Part shown: in pieces, positions 39,380 to 48,453 of the stretch
Numbering within the stretch: position 1 is the first letter of the stretch
Layout of the letters: each line of letters starts with the position of its first letter
Notes under the pieces: model-generated
Told to the model about the DNA's origin: nothing
The model's input: only the letters and a program-made list of their open reading frames with translations
The model's database searches: none
Program-made: the position numbers and the translations under genes
NCBI RefSeq assembly: GCF_002979415.1
Contig: NZ_PCOT01000018.1
Span: 1 to 64,000 of the forward strand
Length of the DNA: 64,000 nt
From: Microbacterium sp. MYb72
GTDB lineage: Bacteria; Actinomycetota; Actinomycetes; Actinomycetales; Microbacteriaceae
Direction: 5' to 3'

Positions 39380-40390
39380 TTATCGCGCCGCCGGGTCTCG
39401 CGGAATCTCGTGCCAGAGATCTACGGAGTCGTCGTCGCTCGACGAGCCGGCGCTGGCACGGCCCACGACCGTCACCGCGACTCTCTCGTCGTGTGCGGCG
39501 CGGACGATGACGCGATCGGCATGAGCATCCGCGAGCACCCTGGCGAGCTCATCGCGGATCTCGGCGCGACGCTCCTCCCCGATCTCGTCGAGACCGCCCT
39601 CGTCGAACACCGTCACCGCGACGCCCCGGCGCCGAGCGTCGGCGATCGCGTCGCGCACCGCGTCGTTCAGCAGATCCGCCCCGCGGAGCTCATCCCTGAG
39701 CCGCCCTTCGGCCAGCCTCGCCTCGAGGCGTTCCTCCTCCGTGAGGTCGCCGTGCGCGGCCACCGTGCGGCTGAGCACGGGACCGGCGACGGCCAGAGCG
39801 AACTGGGTGCGAAGCCGCCGTTCGCGCTGACGGACCTGCTGGGTCGCATGCCATGCGGAAACGGCCTGCTGGATGTCGGCCAGTCTCTCGGTGTCGCGGA
39901 TCGCCCGATCCCAGAACAGCACGAGGAGCCGCGCCACGACGACCCACATGATCGACCCGACGAGCCCCAGGGAGAGCGAGACGAGCAGACCCAGATGGAT
40001 CGACGAGACCACGACGAGCCCCAGCAGCGTGATCCATCCGATGAGGAAGCGTCGACGGACGATGCAGACGACGCCGAGCAGCCCGATGCCGCCGATGTAC
40101 CACGTCGCGAACGGGGCCGTGCGGTAGGCGGCGTCCAGCGAATGGGTGGCGAGGCTCGGGATCAGGAAGCTCGACACCGCCGCGGAGACACCCGCCCAGA
40201 GCGGCATCCGCACGGTCGTGGCCGAACCCCAGAGGATCGCGATGTTCACGACGACGAGGTACACCGCGATCGCGGCGACCATCAGCAGGGGCGCGCTGGG
40301 CTGTTCGATCCACCACACTCCCCTGGCAGCGAAGTACATCGCGAAGCCGACGGCGAGCAGTGTCGCCACACTGCGCACGGTGCGGTTCAT
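39380..40390 (-). CDS. Membrane protein, degenerate histidine-kinase-like
   Basis: A 336-aa protein with about six membrane helices (residues 8-150) followed by a cytoplasmic helical part (DRAIRDTERLADIQQAVSAWHATQQVRQRERRLRTQF) and a C-terminal alpha/beta part (GVAVTVFDEGGLDEIGEERRAEIRDELARVLADAHADRVIVRAAHDERVAVTVVG). The layout mirrors the sensor kinase it overlaps (ATGA), but there is no H-box and no N/G-box. It may be a partner or modulator of the kinase at 40387. Confidence 0.65.
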   Translation of the reverse strand: MNRTVRSVATLLAVGFAMYFAARGVWWIEQPSAPLLMVAAIAVYLVVVNIAILWGSATTVRMPLWAGVSAAVSSFLIPSLATHSLDAAYRTAPFATWYIGGIGLLGVVCIVRRRFLIGWITLLGLVVVSSIHLGLLVSLSLGLVGSIMWVVVARLLVLFWDRAIRDTERLADIQQAVSAWHATQQVRQRERRLRTQFALAVAGPVLSRTVAAHGDLTEEERLEARLAEGRLRDELRGADLLNDAVRDAIADARRRGVAVTVFDEGGLDEIGEERRAEIRDELARVLADAHADRVIVRAAHDERVAVTVVGRASAGSSSDDDSVDLWHEIPRDPAAR

Positions 40391-41631
40391 GAGCGTTCCC
40401 AGCCGAGAGTGACGACCGTGCCGGCCTCGCCGGAGTCGATCGACGCGGTTCCGGCGACGCCGGCCATGCGCGCGAGGATCGACGCGCGGATGCCGAGCCT
40501 GTCGGCCCCGATCGCCTCGATGTCGAACCCCGGGCCGCTGTCGCTGATCGTGACCCGGATCCCCTCGTCCCCGCGCCCCTCGGCGATGATGTGCAGCCCC
40601 CTGCCGCCCGCGTGCGTGACGGAGTTGCCGAGCGCCTGCCTCGCGGCGAGGACGAGCGCCCGTGCGACGCGCCCTGGAAGGAGCCCGATGCCGCCGCGCT
40701 CCTCGACGATCGCATCGGCGCCGAGCTCGGAGAGGGCTCTGCGCAGCTCCGCGACGATCTGCGCGACGGCGACCGGTTCGTCACTGCCCTCCTGGGCGAC
40801 GGCCGCCTCGGTGTTGGCGAGCCTCGTGAGCGCCTCCCGCGCCATGGCGACGGCGAGATCCTTGGCGCGCTCCCCCTCCGCACGCTCAGCGGCGATCAGT
40901 GCGGCCAGCACGCTGTCGTGCATGAGCGCGGACATCGCCACGCGCTCCTCCTCCGCCGCGGCTGCCGCGGCGGCTGCGGCATAGGCCGACACCGCCCGCC
41001 CCCGGACGTCGTCGACGCCGGAGGCCACCGAGCGGAACATCCAGCCGAGGGAGATGATCACGATGCCGAGGATCAGCGTGAACGACACGTCGAACGCGGT
41101 GGTCACCCAGAACTCCCGCGAGAACTCGCCCTGCACGAGGCGCACGTAGCCGTAGACGAACGGCATCCCCGCGGCCCAGGTGAACTGGAGCCAGAGCGGG
41201 AACGCGAGCATCGCCGCCACCACTCCGACGTTGACGAGGAAGAAGATCCACGGCTGCTCCGCGGCGACCTTGATCCGCTGATCGACGACCACGGGCCAGA
41301 CGGCGAGCGCGAGCACGTAGGCGACCGCGAAGATGCCCGATGTCGTGCGGACCCCGCGTCCGATCAGACAGGCGATCAGCATCGCGATGAGCGGCACGAA
41401 GACCACCAGCAGCATCGCCACCTGCGGAGCGTCCGGAAGGGACAGCGATGCGACCGCGGCGATCAATGCCTGTACGCCCAATGCGGCGGAGCCGATCGCG
41501 GCCACGGTCGCGAGGATGCGCTCCATGCGCTTGCCCGTGAACCTCTCGAAGCCGGTCTCGGCCCCGCCGGGAGAAGGGATCTTGCTCCAGGCTTCGCGGA
41601 TGCTGAGCGTGTCAGCCGGCACTCGGCGCAC
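40387..41631 (-). CDS. Sensor histidine kinase
   Basis: A 414-aa membrane sensor kinase. About six membrane helices (residues 38-205) precede an Ala-rich linker and a DHp-like segment ALMHDSVLAALIAAERAEGERA with the likely phospho-His. The ATPase domain follows: N-box-like ALVLAARQALGNSVTHAGG, G1 SDSGPGFD, G2 LGIRASILARM and GEAGTVVTLGW. It is the NarL/DesK-type partner of the LuxR regulator that it overlaps by 20 bp. The signal is unknown. It starts with GTG 41631; GTG 41622 is an alternative. Confidence 0.88.
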   Translation of the reverse strand: MRRVPADTLSIREAWSKIPSPGGAETGFERFTGKRMERILATVAAIGSAALGVQALIAAVASLSLPDAPQVAMLLVVFVPLIAMLIACLIGRGVRTTSGIFAVAYVLALAVWPVVVDQRIKVAAEQPWIFFLVNVGVVAAMLAFPLWLQFTWAAGMPFVYGYVRLVQGEFSREFWVTTAFDVSFTLILGIVIISLGWMFRSVASGVDDVRGRAVSAYAAAAAAAAAEEERVAMSALMHDSVLAALIAAERAEGERAKDLAVAMAREALTRLANTEAAVAQEGSDEPVAVAQIVAELRRALSELGADAIVEERGGIGLLPGRVARALVLAARQALGNSVTHAGGRGLHIIAEGRGDEGIRVTISDSGPGFDIEAIGADRLGIRASILARMAGVAGTASIDSGEAGTVVTLGWERS

Positions 41632-42274
41632 CGCCGGCGGCCACGATTCCGTCCTCCATCGCGCGCCGGAGCAGATCGACCTTCGTCGAAGCCGGGCGCC
41701 CGACGCTGACGTACTTCACGCGGATGCGCGAGATGTTCTCCTTCGCGGTGGAGTACGCGACCCCCAGCCGTTCGGCGACCGCCTTGAGCGGCAGACCGGT
41801 GGCGTACAGGCGCAGCACCTCGCGCTCTCTGGAGGAGAGCTGCGCGTCGGCGAAGTCCCTGTCCCCGTCGACCGCACTCGCCCACTCGACGTTGTTGAGC
41901 GCTTCGCCCTGCGCCACCGTGCGGATCGCGTCGAGGACGTCGTCGAGCGCGGAGGACTTGCTCACCACTCCCGCAGCTCCGGCGGAGAGCGCTTCCCGCA
42001 CAGCCGCGGGCCGATCGGCGACGCTGTGGATGACCACGCTCGCGCCGTCGTTGACCACAGCCATGACGTTCTCGGTCACGGTCGTGCCGTCTCCGAGGGT
42101 GAGATCGAGCACGACGACATCCGCCGGCGCCTCTCCTGAGGCCGCACGCCAGTCGAGGTACGAGGCGACCGTGCTGCCGGAGAAGACCACCGTCTGCTCG
42201 CCGTCACGCGCGCACGCCGCCTCGAGTCCGAGGCGGACGGACTCGTGATCATCGATGAGTGCGACCCTGCTCAT
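41612..42274 (-). CDS. LuxR/NarL-family response regulator
   Basis: A 220-aa regulator. The receiver domain has acidic IDDHE, phospho-acceptor Asp57 in VVVLDLTLGDG, and a C-terminal Lys in VVSKSS. The LuxR HTH is at about residues 145-200 (LSSREREVLRLYATGLPLKAVAERLGVAYSTAKENISRIRVKY). A TAGGCT box six bases before the ATG suggests a leaderless operon mRNA covering the regulator, the kinase and the kinase-like protein. Confidence 0.94.
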   Translation of the reverse strand: MSRVALIDDHESVRLGLEAACARDGEQTVVFSGSTVASYLDWRAASGEAPADVVVLDLTLGDGTTVTENVMAVVNDGASVVIHSVADRPAAVREALSAGAAGVVSKSSALDDVLDAIRTVAQGEALNNVEWASAVDGDRDFADAQLSSREREVLRLYATGLPLKAVAERLGVAYSTAKENISRIRVKYVSVGRPASTKVDLLRRAMEDGIVAAGGAPSAG

Positions 42275-42318
42275 CCGTCCAGCCTACTGAGTTCGTCCAG
42301 ATGCTTTACGGTCTCGTG

Positions 42319-43545
42319 TCACCGAGTGAGAAGAGCGACCACCTCGAAGTGGTGGGAATGGGGGAAGAGATCGAAGGCCCGCAGCGTGGAGACGGTCCAT
42401 CCGTGACCCCGGAACGTGCCGAGATCCCGCGAGAGGGCGACCGGATCGCATGCGACGTAGGCGATGGCGTCGGGCGCCAGCGCGTGCAGCGCGTCGACGA
42501 CCGCCCTGCCCGCACCAGCGCGCGGCGGGTCGAGCACGACGGCGCCCGCGTTCGCGTTGGAGGGGAGCGACGCCAGGTAGCGGTCGACACGGGCGGTGAC
42601 GGCGGTGGCGTCGATGCTCGAGAGGTTCTCGCTGGCATGGGCGGTGGCCCTCTTGCTCGATTCGACGGTGACGACGTCGGTGGCGCCGAGATCGCCCAGC
42701 GTCGCCCCGAACAGCCCGACGCCCCCGTAGAGGTCGTAGTGCGTGGATGCCTCGTCGACGTGTCCGTCGAGCACTCCGTAGACGGCAGCGTCGAGCACGG
42801 ATGCGGCACGCGGATGCACCTGCCAGAAGCCGCCTGCGTCGACCTGGAAGCGACGGTCGCCGACCGTCTCGTAGACGACCTCCGGGTCGCGGCGGCGGCC
42901 GCGCTGCGGCATCCGCCCCGAGTCCTCGTGCCGGATGATCCGCACCCGCCCGTCGCCGGGCTCGACGAGATCGATGCGGCCGGGCTTGCCACCCTGGAGC
43001 GCGAGAGCGGCCTGGGCGACCGCCGGCCGCGCGAGGGGGTGGGATGACACGGGGATCACACGGTGACTGCGCGCGGCGTAGGGGCCGACGATGCCGTCGT
43101 CGTCGACGTGCAGGCTCACCCGCGTGCGCCATCCGGTGCCGTCGCCGGAGTCGACGGCCTCGATCTCGGGCGCCTCGATGCCACCGCCCGCGAACCGGTC
43201 GAGCGCCTCGGCGAGAACCTGCTTCTTCAGGGTCCGCTGGTGCGGCAGGGCGATGTGGCCGAGGTCCGCGCCGCCTGCACGGTCGTCGGGGTCGCGCGAG
43301 ACGTCGGCCTCCGCCCACACGTGCGGTCGGCGATGCTCCGACGGCTCCAGAACCTCGACCGTCTCCGCGCGCCAGAAGCTGCGCGACTCATCGGTCGACG
43401 AGGGGTCGAGCCGCGCCCGCACCCGCTCGCCGGGGATCGCATCGGAGACGAACACGACGCGGCCCTCGTGGCGGGCGATGAAGGTGCCGCCGTGAGCGAT
43501 CCCCGTGATGTCGAGATCGAGCAGCGGTCCTGCGGAAGAAGTCAT
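42319..43545 (-). CDS. TrmA/RumA-type RNA uracil methyltransferase
   Basis: A 408-aa S-adenosylmethionine-dependent RNA m5U methyltransferase. An N-terminal TRAM domain (LDLDITGIAHGGTFIARHEGRVVFVSDAIPGERVRARL), a central domain, then GGFWQVHPRAASVLDAAV, YDLYGGVGLFGATLGDLGA (SAM site), VLDPPRAGAGRAVVDAL and VACDPVALSRDLGTF (catalytic Cys) are present. The four-Cys iron-sulfur motif of RumA is absent. Leaderless: TATCCT is six bases before ATG 43545. Confidence 0.93.
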   Translation of the reverse strand: MTSSAGPLLDLDITGIAHGGTFIARHEGRVVFVSDAIPGERVRARLDPSSTDESRSFWRAETVEVLEPSEHRRPHVWAEADVSRDPDDRAGGADLGHIALPHQRTLKKQVLAEALDRFAGGGIEAPEIEAVDSGDGTGWRTRVSLHVDDDGIVGPYAARSHRVIPVSSHPLARPAVAQAALALQGGKPGRIDLVEPGDGRVRIIRHEDSGRMPQRGRRRDPEVVYETVGDRRFQVDAGGFWQVHPRAASVLDAAVYGVLDGHVDEASTHYDLYGGVGLFGATLGDLGATDVVTVESSKRATAHASENLSSIDATAVTARVDRYLASLPSNANAGAVVLDPPRAGAGRAVVDALHALAPDAIAYVACDPVALSRDLGTFRGHGWTVSTLRAFDLFPHSHHFEVVALLTR

Positions 43546-43568
43546 TCTTCGAGGATACGGTGGTGGAC
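43546..43568. promoter_or_regulatory. Overlapping divergent -10 boxes
   Basis: In a 23-bp gap, TATCCT on the minus strand (43557-43552, six bases before ATG 43545) and TACGGT on the plus strand (43556-43561, seven bases before ATG 43569) share two base pairs. Confidence 0.55.
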
Positions 43569-44207
43569 ATGCGCGTCTGCCTCGCTTCCACCTCCCCCGC
43601 CCGCCTCATGCTGCTGCGTCAGGCGGGTATCGAGCCGCTCACCCTGTCTCCCGACGTGGACGAGGACGCGGTCGCGGCAGCGGCAGCCGCCGAGCGCGGT
43701 GCGGAGCTGCCTCCGGCCGAGCTCGTGCTCCTCCTCGCCAGGGCGAAGGCCGCGGACGTCGCGCACCGGCTCACCGCTGAGGGCGGGTTCGACGGGCTCG
43801 TGATCGGCGGGGACTCGATGTTCGCGCTCGGGGGGCGCGTCTACGGCAAGCCCTACACGGCGGAGGAGGCGACCAGGCGCTGGCGGGAGATGCGCGGCGC
43901 CACCGGCATCCTGCACTCCGGTCACTCCGTGTACCGGGTCTCTCCCGGCGTGGCGCCGACGGAGGCGACGGCGGTCGCCGAGGCGTCCGTGACCTTCGCC
44001 GACGACATCAGCGATGCCGAGATCGCGGACTATGTGACGACGGGAGAGCCCCTCCACGTCGCCGGCGCGTTCACCGTCGACAGCCTGGGCGGTGCGTTCA
44101 TCACCCGCGTCGACGGCGACCCGTCGACCGTGGTCGGCATGTCGCTGTCGACGGTGCGACGCCTCGCCGCCGAGCTGGGCGTGCCGTGGACCTCGCTGTG
44201 GTCGTAG
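43569..44207 (+). CDS. maf: Maf family nucleoside triphosphate pyrophosphatase
   Basis: A 212-aa Maf protein. LASTSPARLMLLRQAGIEP (S-x-S-x-R), LARAKAADVA, VIGGDSMFALGGRVYGKPYTAEEATRRWREMRGATGILHSGH and the GAFTVDSLGGAFITRVDGDPSTVVGMSLSTVRRL C-terminal motif are present. It hydrolyses dTTP/UTP or modified nucleotides. ATG 43569 is preferred over upstream GTGs (43560, 43563) because of its TACGGT-N7 spacing. Confidence 0.93.
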   Translation: MRVCLASTSPARLMLLRQAGIEPLTLSPDVDEDAVAAAAAAERGAELPPAELVLLLARAKAADVAHRLTAEGGFDGLVIGGDSMFALGGRVYGKPYTAEEATRRWREMRGATGILHSGHSVYRVSPGVAPTEATAVAEASVTFADDISDAEIADYVTTGEPLHVAGAFTVDSLGGAFITRVDGDPSTVVGMSLSTVRRLAAELGVPWTSLWS

Positions 44208-44284
44208 CACCCCGACACGTTTCTCGTCTTTTCTTGTGGAGAGTCGTCAAATAGATCGGCGGGCTTCTCGCTAGGCTGGCAAGC

Positions 44285-46051
44285 ATGCCTGATATCGCCA
44301 AGGTTCTCATCGCCAACCGCGGCGAGATCGCCGTACGCATCATCCGCGCCGCACGCGACTCCGGTATCGCCTCGGTCGCCGTCTACGCCGACCAGGATCG
44401 GGATGCTCTGCACACGCGGCTCGCCGACGAGGCCTATGCCCTCGGCGGAGCCACCAGCGCCGAGACGTACCTGCAGATCGAGAAGATCCTGTCGATCGCG
44501 CGCCGTGCCGGAGCGGATGCCGTGCACCCCGGCTACGGCTTCCTCGCCGAGAACGCCGAGTTCGCGCGCGCCGTCATCGGCGCTGGTATGACCTGGATCG
44601 GCCCGTCCCCCGAGGCCATCGAGGCGCTCGGCGACAAGGTCACCGCACGTCACGTCGCCGAGAAGGTGGGCGCGCCGCTCGCCCCCGGCACGCCCGGTCC
44701 GGTGTCCGGCGCCGACGAGGTCATCGCGTTCGCGCAGGAGTTCGGTCTTCCCATCGCCATCAAGGCGGCCTACGGAGGCGGCGGACGCGGCCTCAAGGTC
44801 GCCCGTGAGCTCGACGAGGTCGCCGAGCTCTTCGAGTCCGCGACGCGCGAGGCGGTCACCGCCTTCGGCCGCGGCGAGTGCTTCGTCGAGAAGTACCTCG
44901 ACAAGCCGCGTCACGTCGAGACCCAGTGCCTCGCGGATGCCGAGGGCAACGTCGTGGTCATCTCGACTCGCGACTGCTCGCTGCAGCGCCGCCACCAGAA
45001 GCTCGTCGAGGAGGCGCCGGCCCCGTTCCTCACCGAGGAGCAGAACCGCCAGCTGTACGCGTCGTCGAAGGCGATCCTCAAGGAGGTCGGCTACGTCGGC
45101 GCCGGCACGTGCGAGTTCCTCATCGGCGCCGACGGCACCGTGTCGTTCCTCGAGGTGAACACGCGCCTGCAGGTCGAGCACCCCGTGTCCGAGGAGGTCA
45201 CCGGCATCGACCTGGTGCGCGAGCAGTTCCGCATCGCCGCCGGCGGCACCATCGACTACGACGACCCCGAGCCCCAGGGCCACTCGATCGAGTTCCGCAT
45301 CAACGGCGAGGACCCCGGTCGCGGGTTCCTGCCCCAGCCGGGCCCGATCCACGTCTTCAAGACGTTCGGCGGCCCCGGCATCCGCCTCGACTCCGGCGTC
45401 ACCGCCGGAGACTCGGTCTCCGGCGCCTTCGACTCGCTCCTCGCGAAGATCATCGTCACCGGCAAGGACCGCGCCGAGGCGCTCGAGCGCTCGCGCCGTG
45501 CTCTCGACGAGTTCGAGGTCGCTGGCCTTCCCACGGTCCTCCCGTTCCACCGCAAGGTCGTGAACGACCCGGCCTTCACCGCGGAGGACGGCGTCTTCGG
45601 CGTGTACACGCGCTGGATCGAGACCGAGTTCGTGAACGACATCCCCGCCTGGGACGGCGAGCTGGAGCCGCTGGCCGAGACCAGCGGGCGCCACACGGTC
45701 GTCGTCGAGGTCGGGGGCAAGCGCCTCGAAGTCAGCCTCCCCGACCGCGTCGCCGCCGCCGTGGGCACGGCAGGGCGCCCCGCGGCTGTTCCGCCGTCGC
45801 GCCGCAGCCACTCCACGACCGTCAACGCGGGCGCCTCCGGCGACGCGGTGAAGTCCCCGATGCAGGCCACAGTGGTCAAGATCGCGGTCGAGGAGGGGCA
45901 GCAGGTCGTCAAGGGCGATCTCGTCGTCGTCCTCGAGGCGATGAAGATGGAGCAGCCCCTGCAGGCCCACAAGGACGGCGTCGTCGGCAACATCAACGCG
46001 GATGCCGGCGCCACGGTCTCCGCAGGGCACCAGCTGCTCACGATCAGCTGA
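44285..46051 (+). CDS. Acyl-CoA carboxylase alpha subunit (biotin carboxylase + BCCP)
   Basis: A 588-aa fusion. The biotin carboxylase (residues 1-450) has [42 protein letters not shown] (ATP loop), [17 protein letters not shown] and [19 protein letters not shown] motifs. The C-terminal BCCP domain (about 515-588) holds the biotinylation site EAMKMEQ. It works with the beta and epsilon subunits at 35858-37668 to make malonyl- or methylmalonyl-CoA. Leaderless: TAGGCT is seven bases before ATG 44285. It ends in a strong bidirectional terminator. Confidence 0.96.
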   Translation: MPDIAKVLIANRGEIAVRIIRAARDSGIASVAVYADQDRDALHTRLADEAYALGGATSAETYLQIEKILSIARRAGADAVHPGYGFLAENAEFARAVIGAGMTWIGPSPEAIEALGDKVTARHVAEKVGAPLAPGTPGPVSGADEVIAFAQEFGLPIAIKAAYGGGGRGLKVARELDEVAELFESATREAVTAFGRGECFVEKYLDKPRHVETQCLADAEGNVVVISTRDCSLQRRHQKLVEEAPAPFLTEEQNRQLYASSKAILKEVGYVGAGTCEFLIGADGTVSFLEVNTRLQVEHPVSEEVTGIDLVREQFRIAAGGTIDYDDPEPQGHSIEFRINGEDPGRGFLPQPGPIHVFKTFGGPGIRLDSGVTAGDSVSGAFDSLLAKIIVTGKDRAEALERSRRALDEFEVAGLPTVLPFHRKVVNDPAFTAEDGVFGVYTRWIETEFVNDIPAWDGELEPLAETSGRHTVVVEVGGKRLEVSLPDRVAAAVGTAGRPAAVPPSRRSHSTTVNAGASGDAVKSPMQATVVKIAVEEGQQVVKGDLVVVLEAMKMEQPLQAHKDGVVGNINADAGATVSAGHQLLTIS

Positions 46052-46055
46052 GCCA

Positions 46056-46105
46056 CCGGTACGGAAAAGGCGCCCCGCTCCGGCGGGGCGCCTTTTCCGT
46101 ACCGG
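46056..46105. terminator. 23-bp perfect bidirectional terminator
   Basis: 46056-46078 pairs perfectly with 46083-46105 around loop TCCG. The stem contains GGAAAAGG/CCTTTTCC, so each direction has a short U run. It separates the convergent genes ending at 46051 and 46117. Confidence 0.92.
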
Positions 46106-46116
46106 CGTCGGTCCGC

Positions 46117-47562
46117 TCAGGTGATGTTCGCGTTGACCAGGTGCATCGCGCGGCTCGCGTCGGTGATGCTGCTGGACAGCGAGGGGTAGGCCGCGAAGAC
46201 GCGCGAGACCTGGTCGACCGTCAGGCGACGCTCGACGGCGACAGCGATCGGGTAGATCAGCTCCGAGGCCTTCGGCGCGACGATCACGCCGCCGATGACG
46301 GTGCCGGATCCCTTGCGCGCGATCAGCTTGACGAAGCCGTCCTTGATGCCCATCATCTTCGCGCGCGGGTTCGCGGCGAGCGGCAGCTTGTAGACGAGGC
46401 CGTCCGCGACGCCGTCCTCCACGTCTTTCTCCGAGAACCCGACCGTCGCGATCTCCGGCGCCGTGAAGATGTTCGAGGTGATCTTGATCTGCTCGAGCGG
46501 GATGACGATGTCTCCGAGCGCGTGGAACACCGCCGTGCGGCCCTGCATGGAGGCGACGGATGCCAACGGGAAGAAGTTCGTGCAGTCGCCGACCGCGTAG
46601 ATGTTGGGCACGGACGTGCGTGCCACCTTGTTGACCCGGACGTGACCGGACTCGGTGAGCTCGACCCCCGCGTCCTCCAGCCCGATGCCCGCGGTGTTGG
46701 GGATCGAGCCGACCGCCATCAGGCAGTGGCTGCCGTCGACCGTGCGACCGTCGGAGAGCGTGACCGTCACGCCGTCCTTCGTGACCTCGACGCGGTCGGC
46801 ACGCGCCTTGGAGAGCACCTGCATCCCCCCGCGCTTGAAGACCTTCTCCAGGACGCGCGCCGCATCCTGGTCCTCACCGGGGAGCACCTGCTCGCGGCTG
46901 GAGACGAGCGTCACCTTCGCGCCGAGGTTCATGTATGCCGAGGCGAACTCCGCCCCGGTCACACCGGAGCCGACCACGATGAGGTGCTCGGGGAGCGCCT
47001 TCATGTCGTACAGCTGAGTCCACGTGAGGATCCGCTTGCCGTCGGGCTTCGCCGAGTCCAGCTCGCGGGGAGAGGCGCCGACCGCCACCACGATGGTGTC
47101 GGCCTCGACGCGGTCGAAGTCGGTTCCGCCCTGACCGGTGGAGACGACGATCGCGTTCGCCCCCTCGATGCGGCCGTGGCCGGAGAGGATGCGGACACCC
47201 GCCTCCAGCAGGGTGGAGCGCATGTCCTCGGACTGCTGGCCCGCGAGGGCGATGAGCCGTTTGTTGACGGCGGCGAGGTTGATCGCGATCTCGGGCTTGA
47301 GCGGCTTGCCGTGCTCGCCCTTCGCGTAGAACTGCACGCCGAGGTCGCTGGCCTCGGAGATCGCGACGGCGGCGTCGGCCGTCGCGATCAGGCTCTTCGA
47401 GGGGACCACGTCCGTGAGGACGGCGGATCCTCCGACGCCGACGCGCTCGACCAGTGTCACCTCGGCTCCGAGCTGGGCGGCGGCGAGAGCCGCCTCGTAG
47501 CCGCCGGGACCGCCGCCGAGAACGGCGACGCGCTGAGTGCGCTCGAAAGTGGTGGAAGACAT
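46117..47562 (-). CDS. NAD(P)H-quinone dehydrogenase (Lpd-like flavoprotein)
   Basis: A 481-aa FAD/NAD-binding enzyme of the dihydrolipoamide-dehydrogenase fold: VAVLGGGPGGYEAALAAAQLGAEVTLVE, GVGGSAVLTDVVPSKSLIA, GSGVTGAEFASAY (NAD site), IYAVGDCTNFFPLASVASMQGR and a C-terminal dimerisation domain. Where lipoamide reductases have the CxxxxC redox disulfide this protein has no Cys (GSAVLTDVVPSK), as in mycobacterial LpdA, a quinone reductase. ATG 47562 is chosen; ATG 47571 is possible. Confidence 0.92.
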   Translation of the reverse strand: MSSTTFERTQRVAVLGGGPGGYEAALAAAQLGAEVTLVERVGVGGSAVLTDVVPSKSLIATADAAVAISEASDLGVQFYAKGEHGKPLKPEIAINLAAVNKRLIALAGQQSEDMRSTLLEAGVRILSGHGRIEGANAIVVSTGQGGTDFDRVEADTIVVAVGASPRELDSAKPDGKRILTWTQLYDMKALPEHLIVVGSGVTGAEFASAYMNLGAKVTLVSSREQVLPGEDQDAARVLEKVFKRGGMQVLSKARADRVEVTKDGVTVTLSDGRTVDGSHCLMAVGSIPNTAGIGLEDAGVELTESGHVRVNKVARTSVPNIYAVGDCTNFFPLASVASMQGRTAVFHALGDIVIPLEQIKITSNIFTAPEIATVGFSEKDVEDGVADGLVYKLPLAANPRAKMMGIKDGFVKLIARKGSGTVIGGVIVAPKASELIYPIAVAVERRLTVDQVSRVFAAYPSLSSSITDASRAMHLVNANIT

Positions 47563-47619
47563 GGAATCCATTCTTCCGCAATCCTGGCGGGGAGCCCTCC
47601 ACCTTCCTAGAGTGGATCC

Positions 47620-48453
47620 ATGCCCGAGATTCACAGCAACCCCCTCGACGACCCCACCGCGAACCCGTTCGAGGTGGCGGCGACCGCCGCCGCCGACATC
47701 GCGCGGCTGAGCGGCGTCGAGAAGCACGACATCGCCCTCACCCTCGGCTCCGGATGGGGCAAGGCCGCCGACATCATCGGCGAGACGGTCGCGACCATCC
47801 CGGCCACCGAGGTCACCGGCTTCTCCAAGCCCGCCCTCGAGGGCCACGTCGGCACCCTGCGCAGCATCCGCACTCCCGACGGCAAGAACGTCCTCGTCAT
47901 CGGCGCCCGCACCCATTACTACGAGAAGCACGGCGTCCGCCGCGTCGTCCACTCCGTCCGCACCGCCGCGGCCACGGGGGCGAAGATCATGGTCCTCACC
48001 AACGGCGCCGGCGGCATCCGCGAGACCTGGAAGCCCGGCCAGCCCGTGCTCATCAGCGATCACATCAACCTCACCGCCGACTCCCCCCTCGAGGGTGCGA
48101 CCTTCGTCGACCTCACCGACCTGTACTCGACGCGTCTGCGCGACATCGCCAGGACCATCGACCCCACCCTCGACGAGGGCGTCTACACGCAGTTCACCGG
48201 TCCGCACTACGAGACCCCCGCCGAGGTGCAGATGGCGAAGCACATGGGCGGCCACATCGTCGGCATGTCCACCGCCCTCGAGGCGATCGCCGCCCGCCAG
48301 GCCGGCATGGAGATCCTCGGGTTCTCCCTCATCACCAACCTGGCCGCCGGCATCCAGAAGACGCCGCTCAGCCACGCCGAGGTCATCGAAGCCGGTCAGC
48401 TCGCCGAGCCGGTGATCACCAAGCTGCTCGCCGACGTCATCGAGGCGCTATGA
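47620..48453 (+). CDS. Purine nucleoside phosphorylase
   Basis: A 277-aa trimeric-type PNP that splits inosine or guanosine with phosphate. LTLGSGWGKAADII (phosphate loop), HVGTLRSI, ARTHYYEKH, LTNGAGGIRETWKPG, ISDHINLT, YTQFTGPHYETPAEV (substrate Glu) and GMSTALEAIAARQAGMEILGFSLITNLAAG are all present. Leaderless: TAGAGT is six bases before the ATG. It overlaps the phosphosugar mutase gene (ATGA), consistent with use of the released ribose-1-phosphate. Confidence 0.96.
   Translation: MPEIHSNPLDDPTANPFEVAATAAADIARLSGVEKHDIALTLGSGWGKAADIIGETVATIPATEVTGFSKPALEGHVGTLRSIRTPDGKNVLVIGARTHYYEKHGVRRVVHSVRTAAATGAKIMVLTNGAGGIRETWKPGQPVLISDHINLTADSPLEGATFVDLTDLYSTRLRDIARTIDPTLDEGVYTQFTGPHYETPAEVQMAKHMGGHIVGMSTALEAIAARQAGMEILGFSLITNLAAGIQKTPLSHAEVIEAGQLAEPVITKLLADVIEAL

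Noticed and set aside
44878..47610. 910-codon open frame on the plus strand
   Set aside because: It lies out of frame over the carboxylase alpha subunit and antisense over the quinone reductase; Arg/Gly-rich composition shows it is a high-GC shadow.
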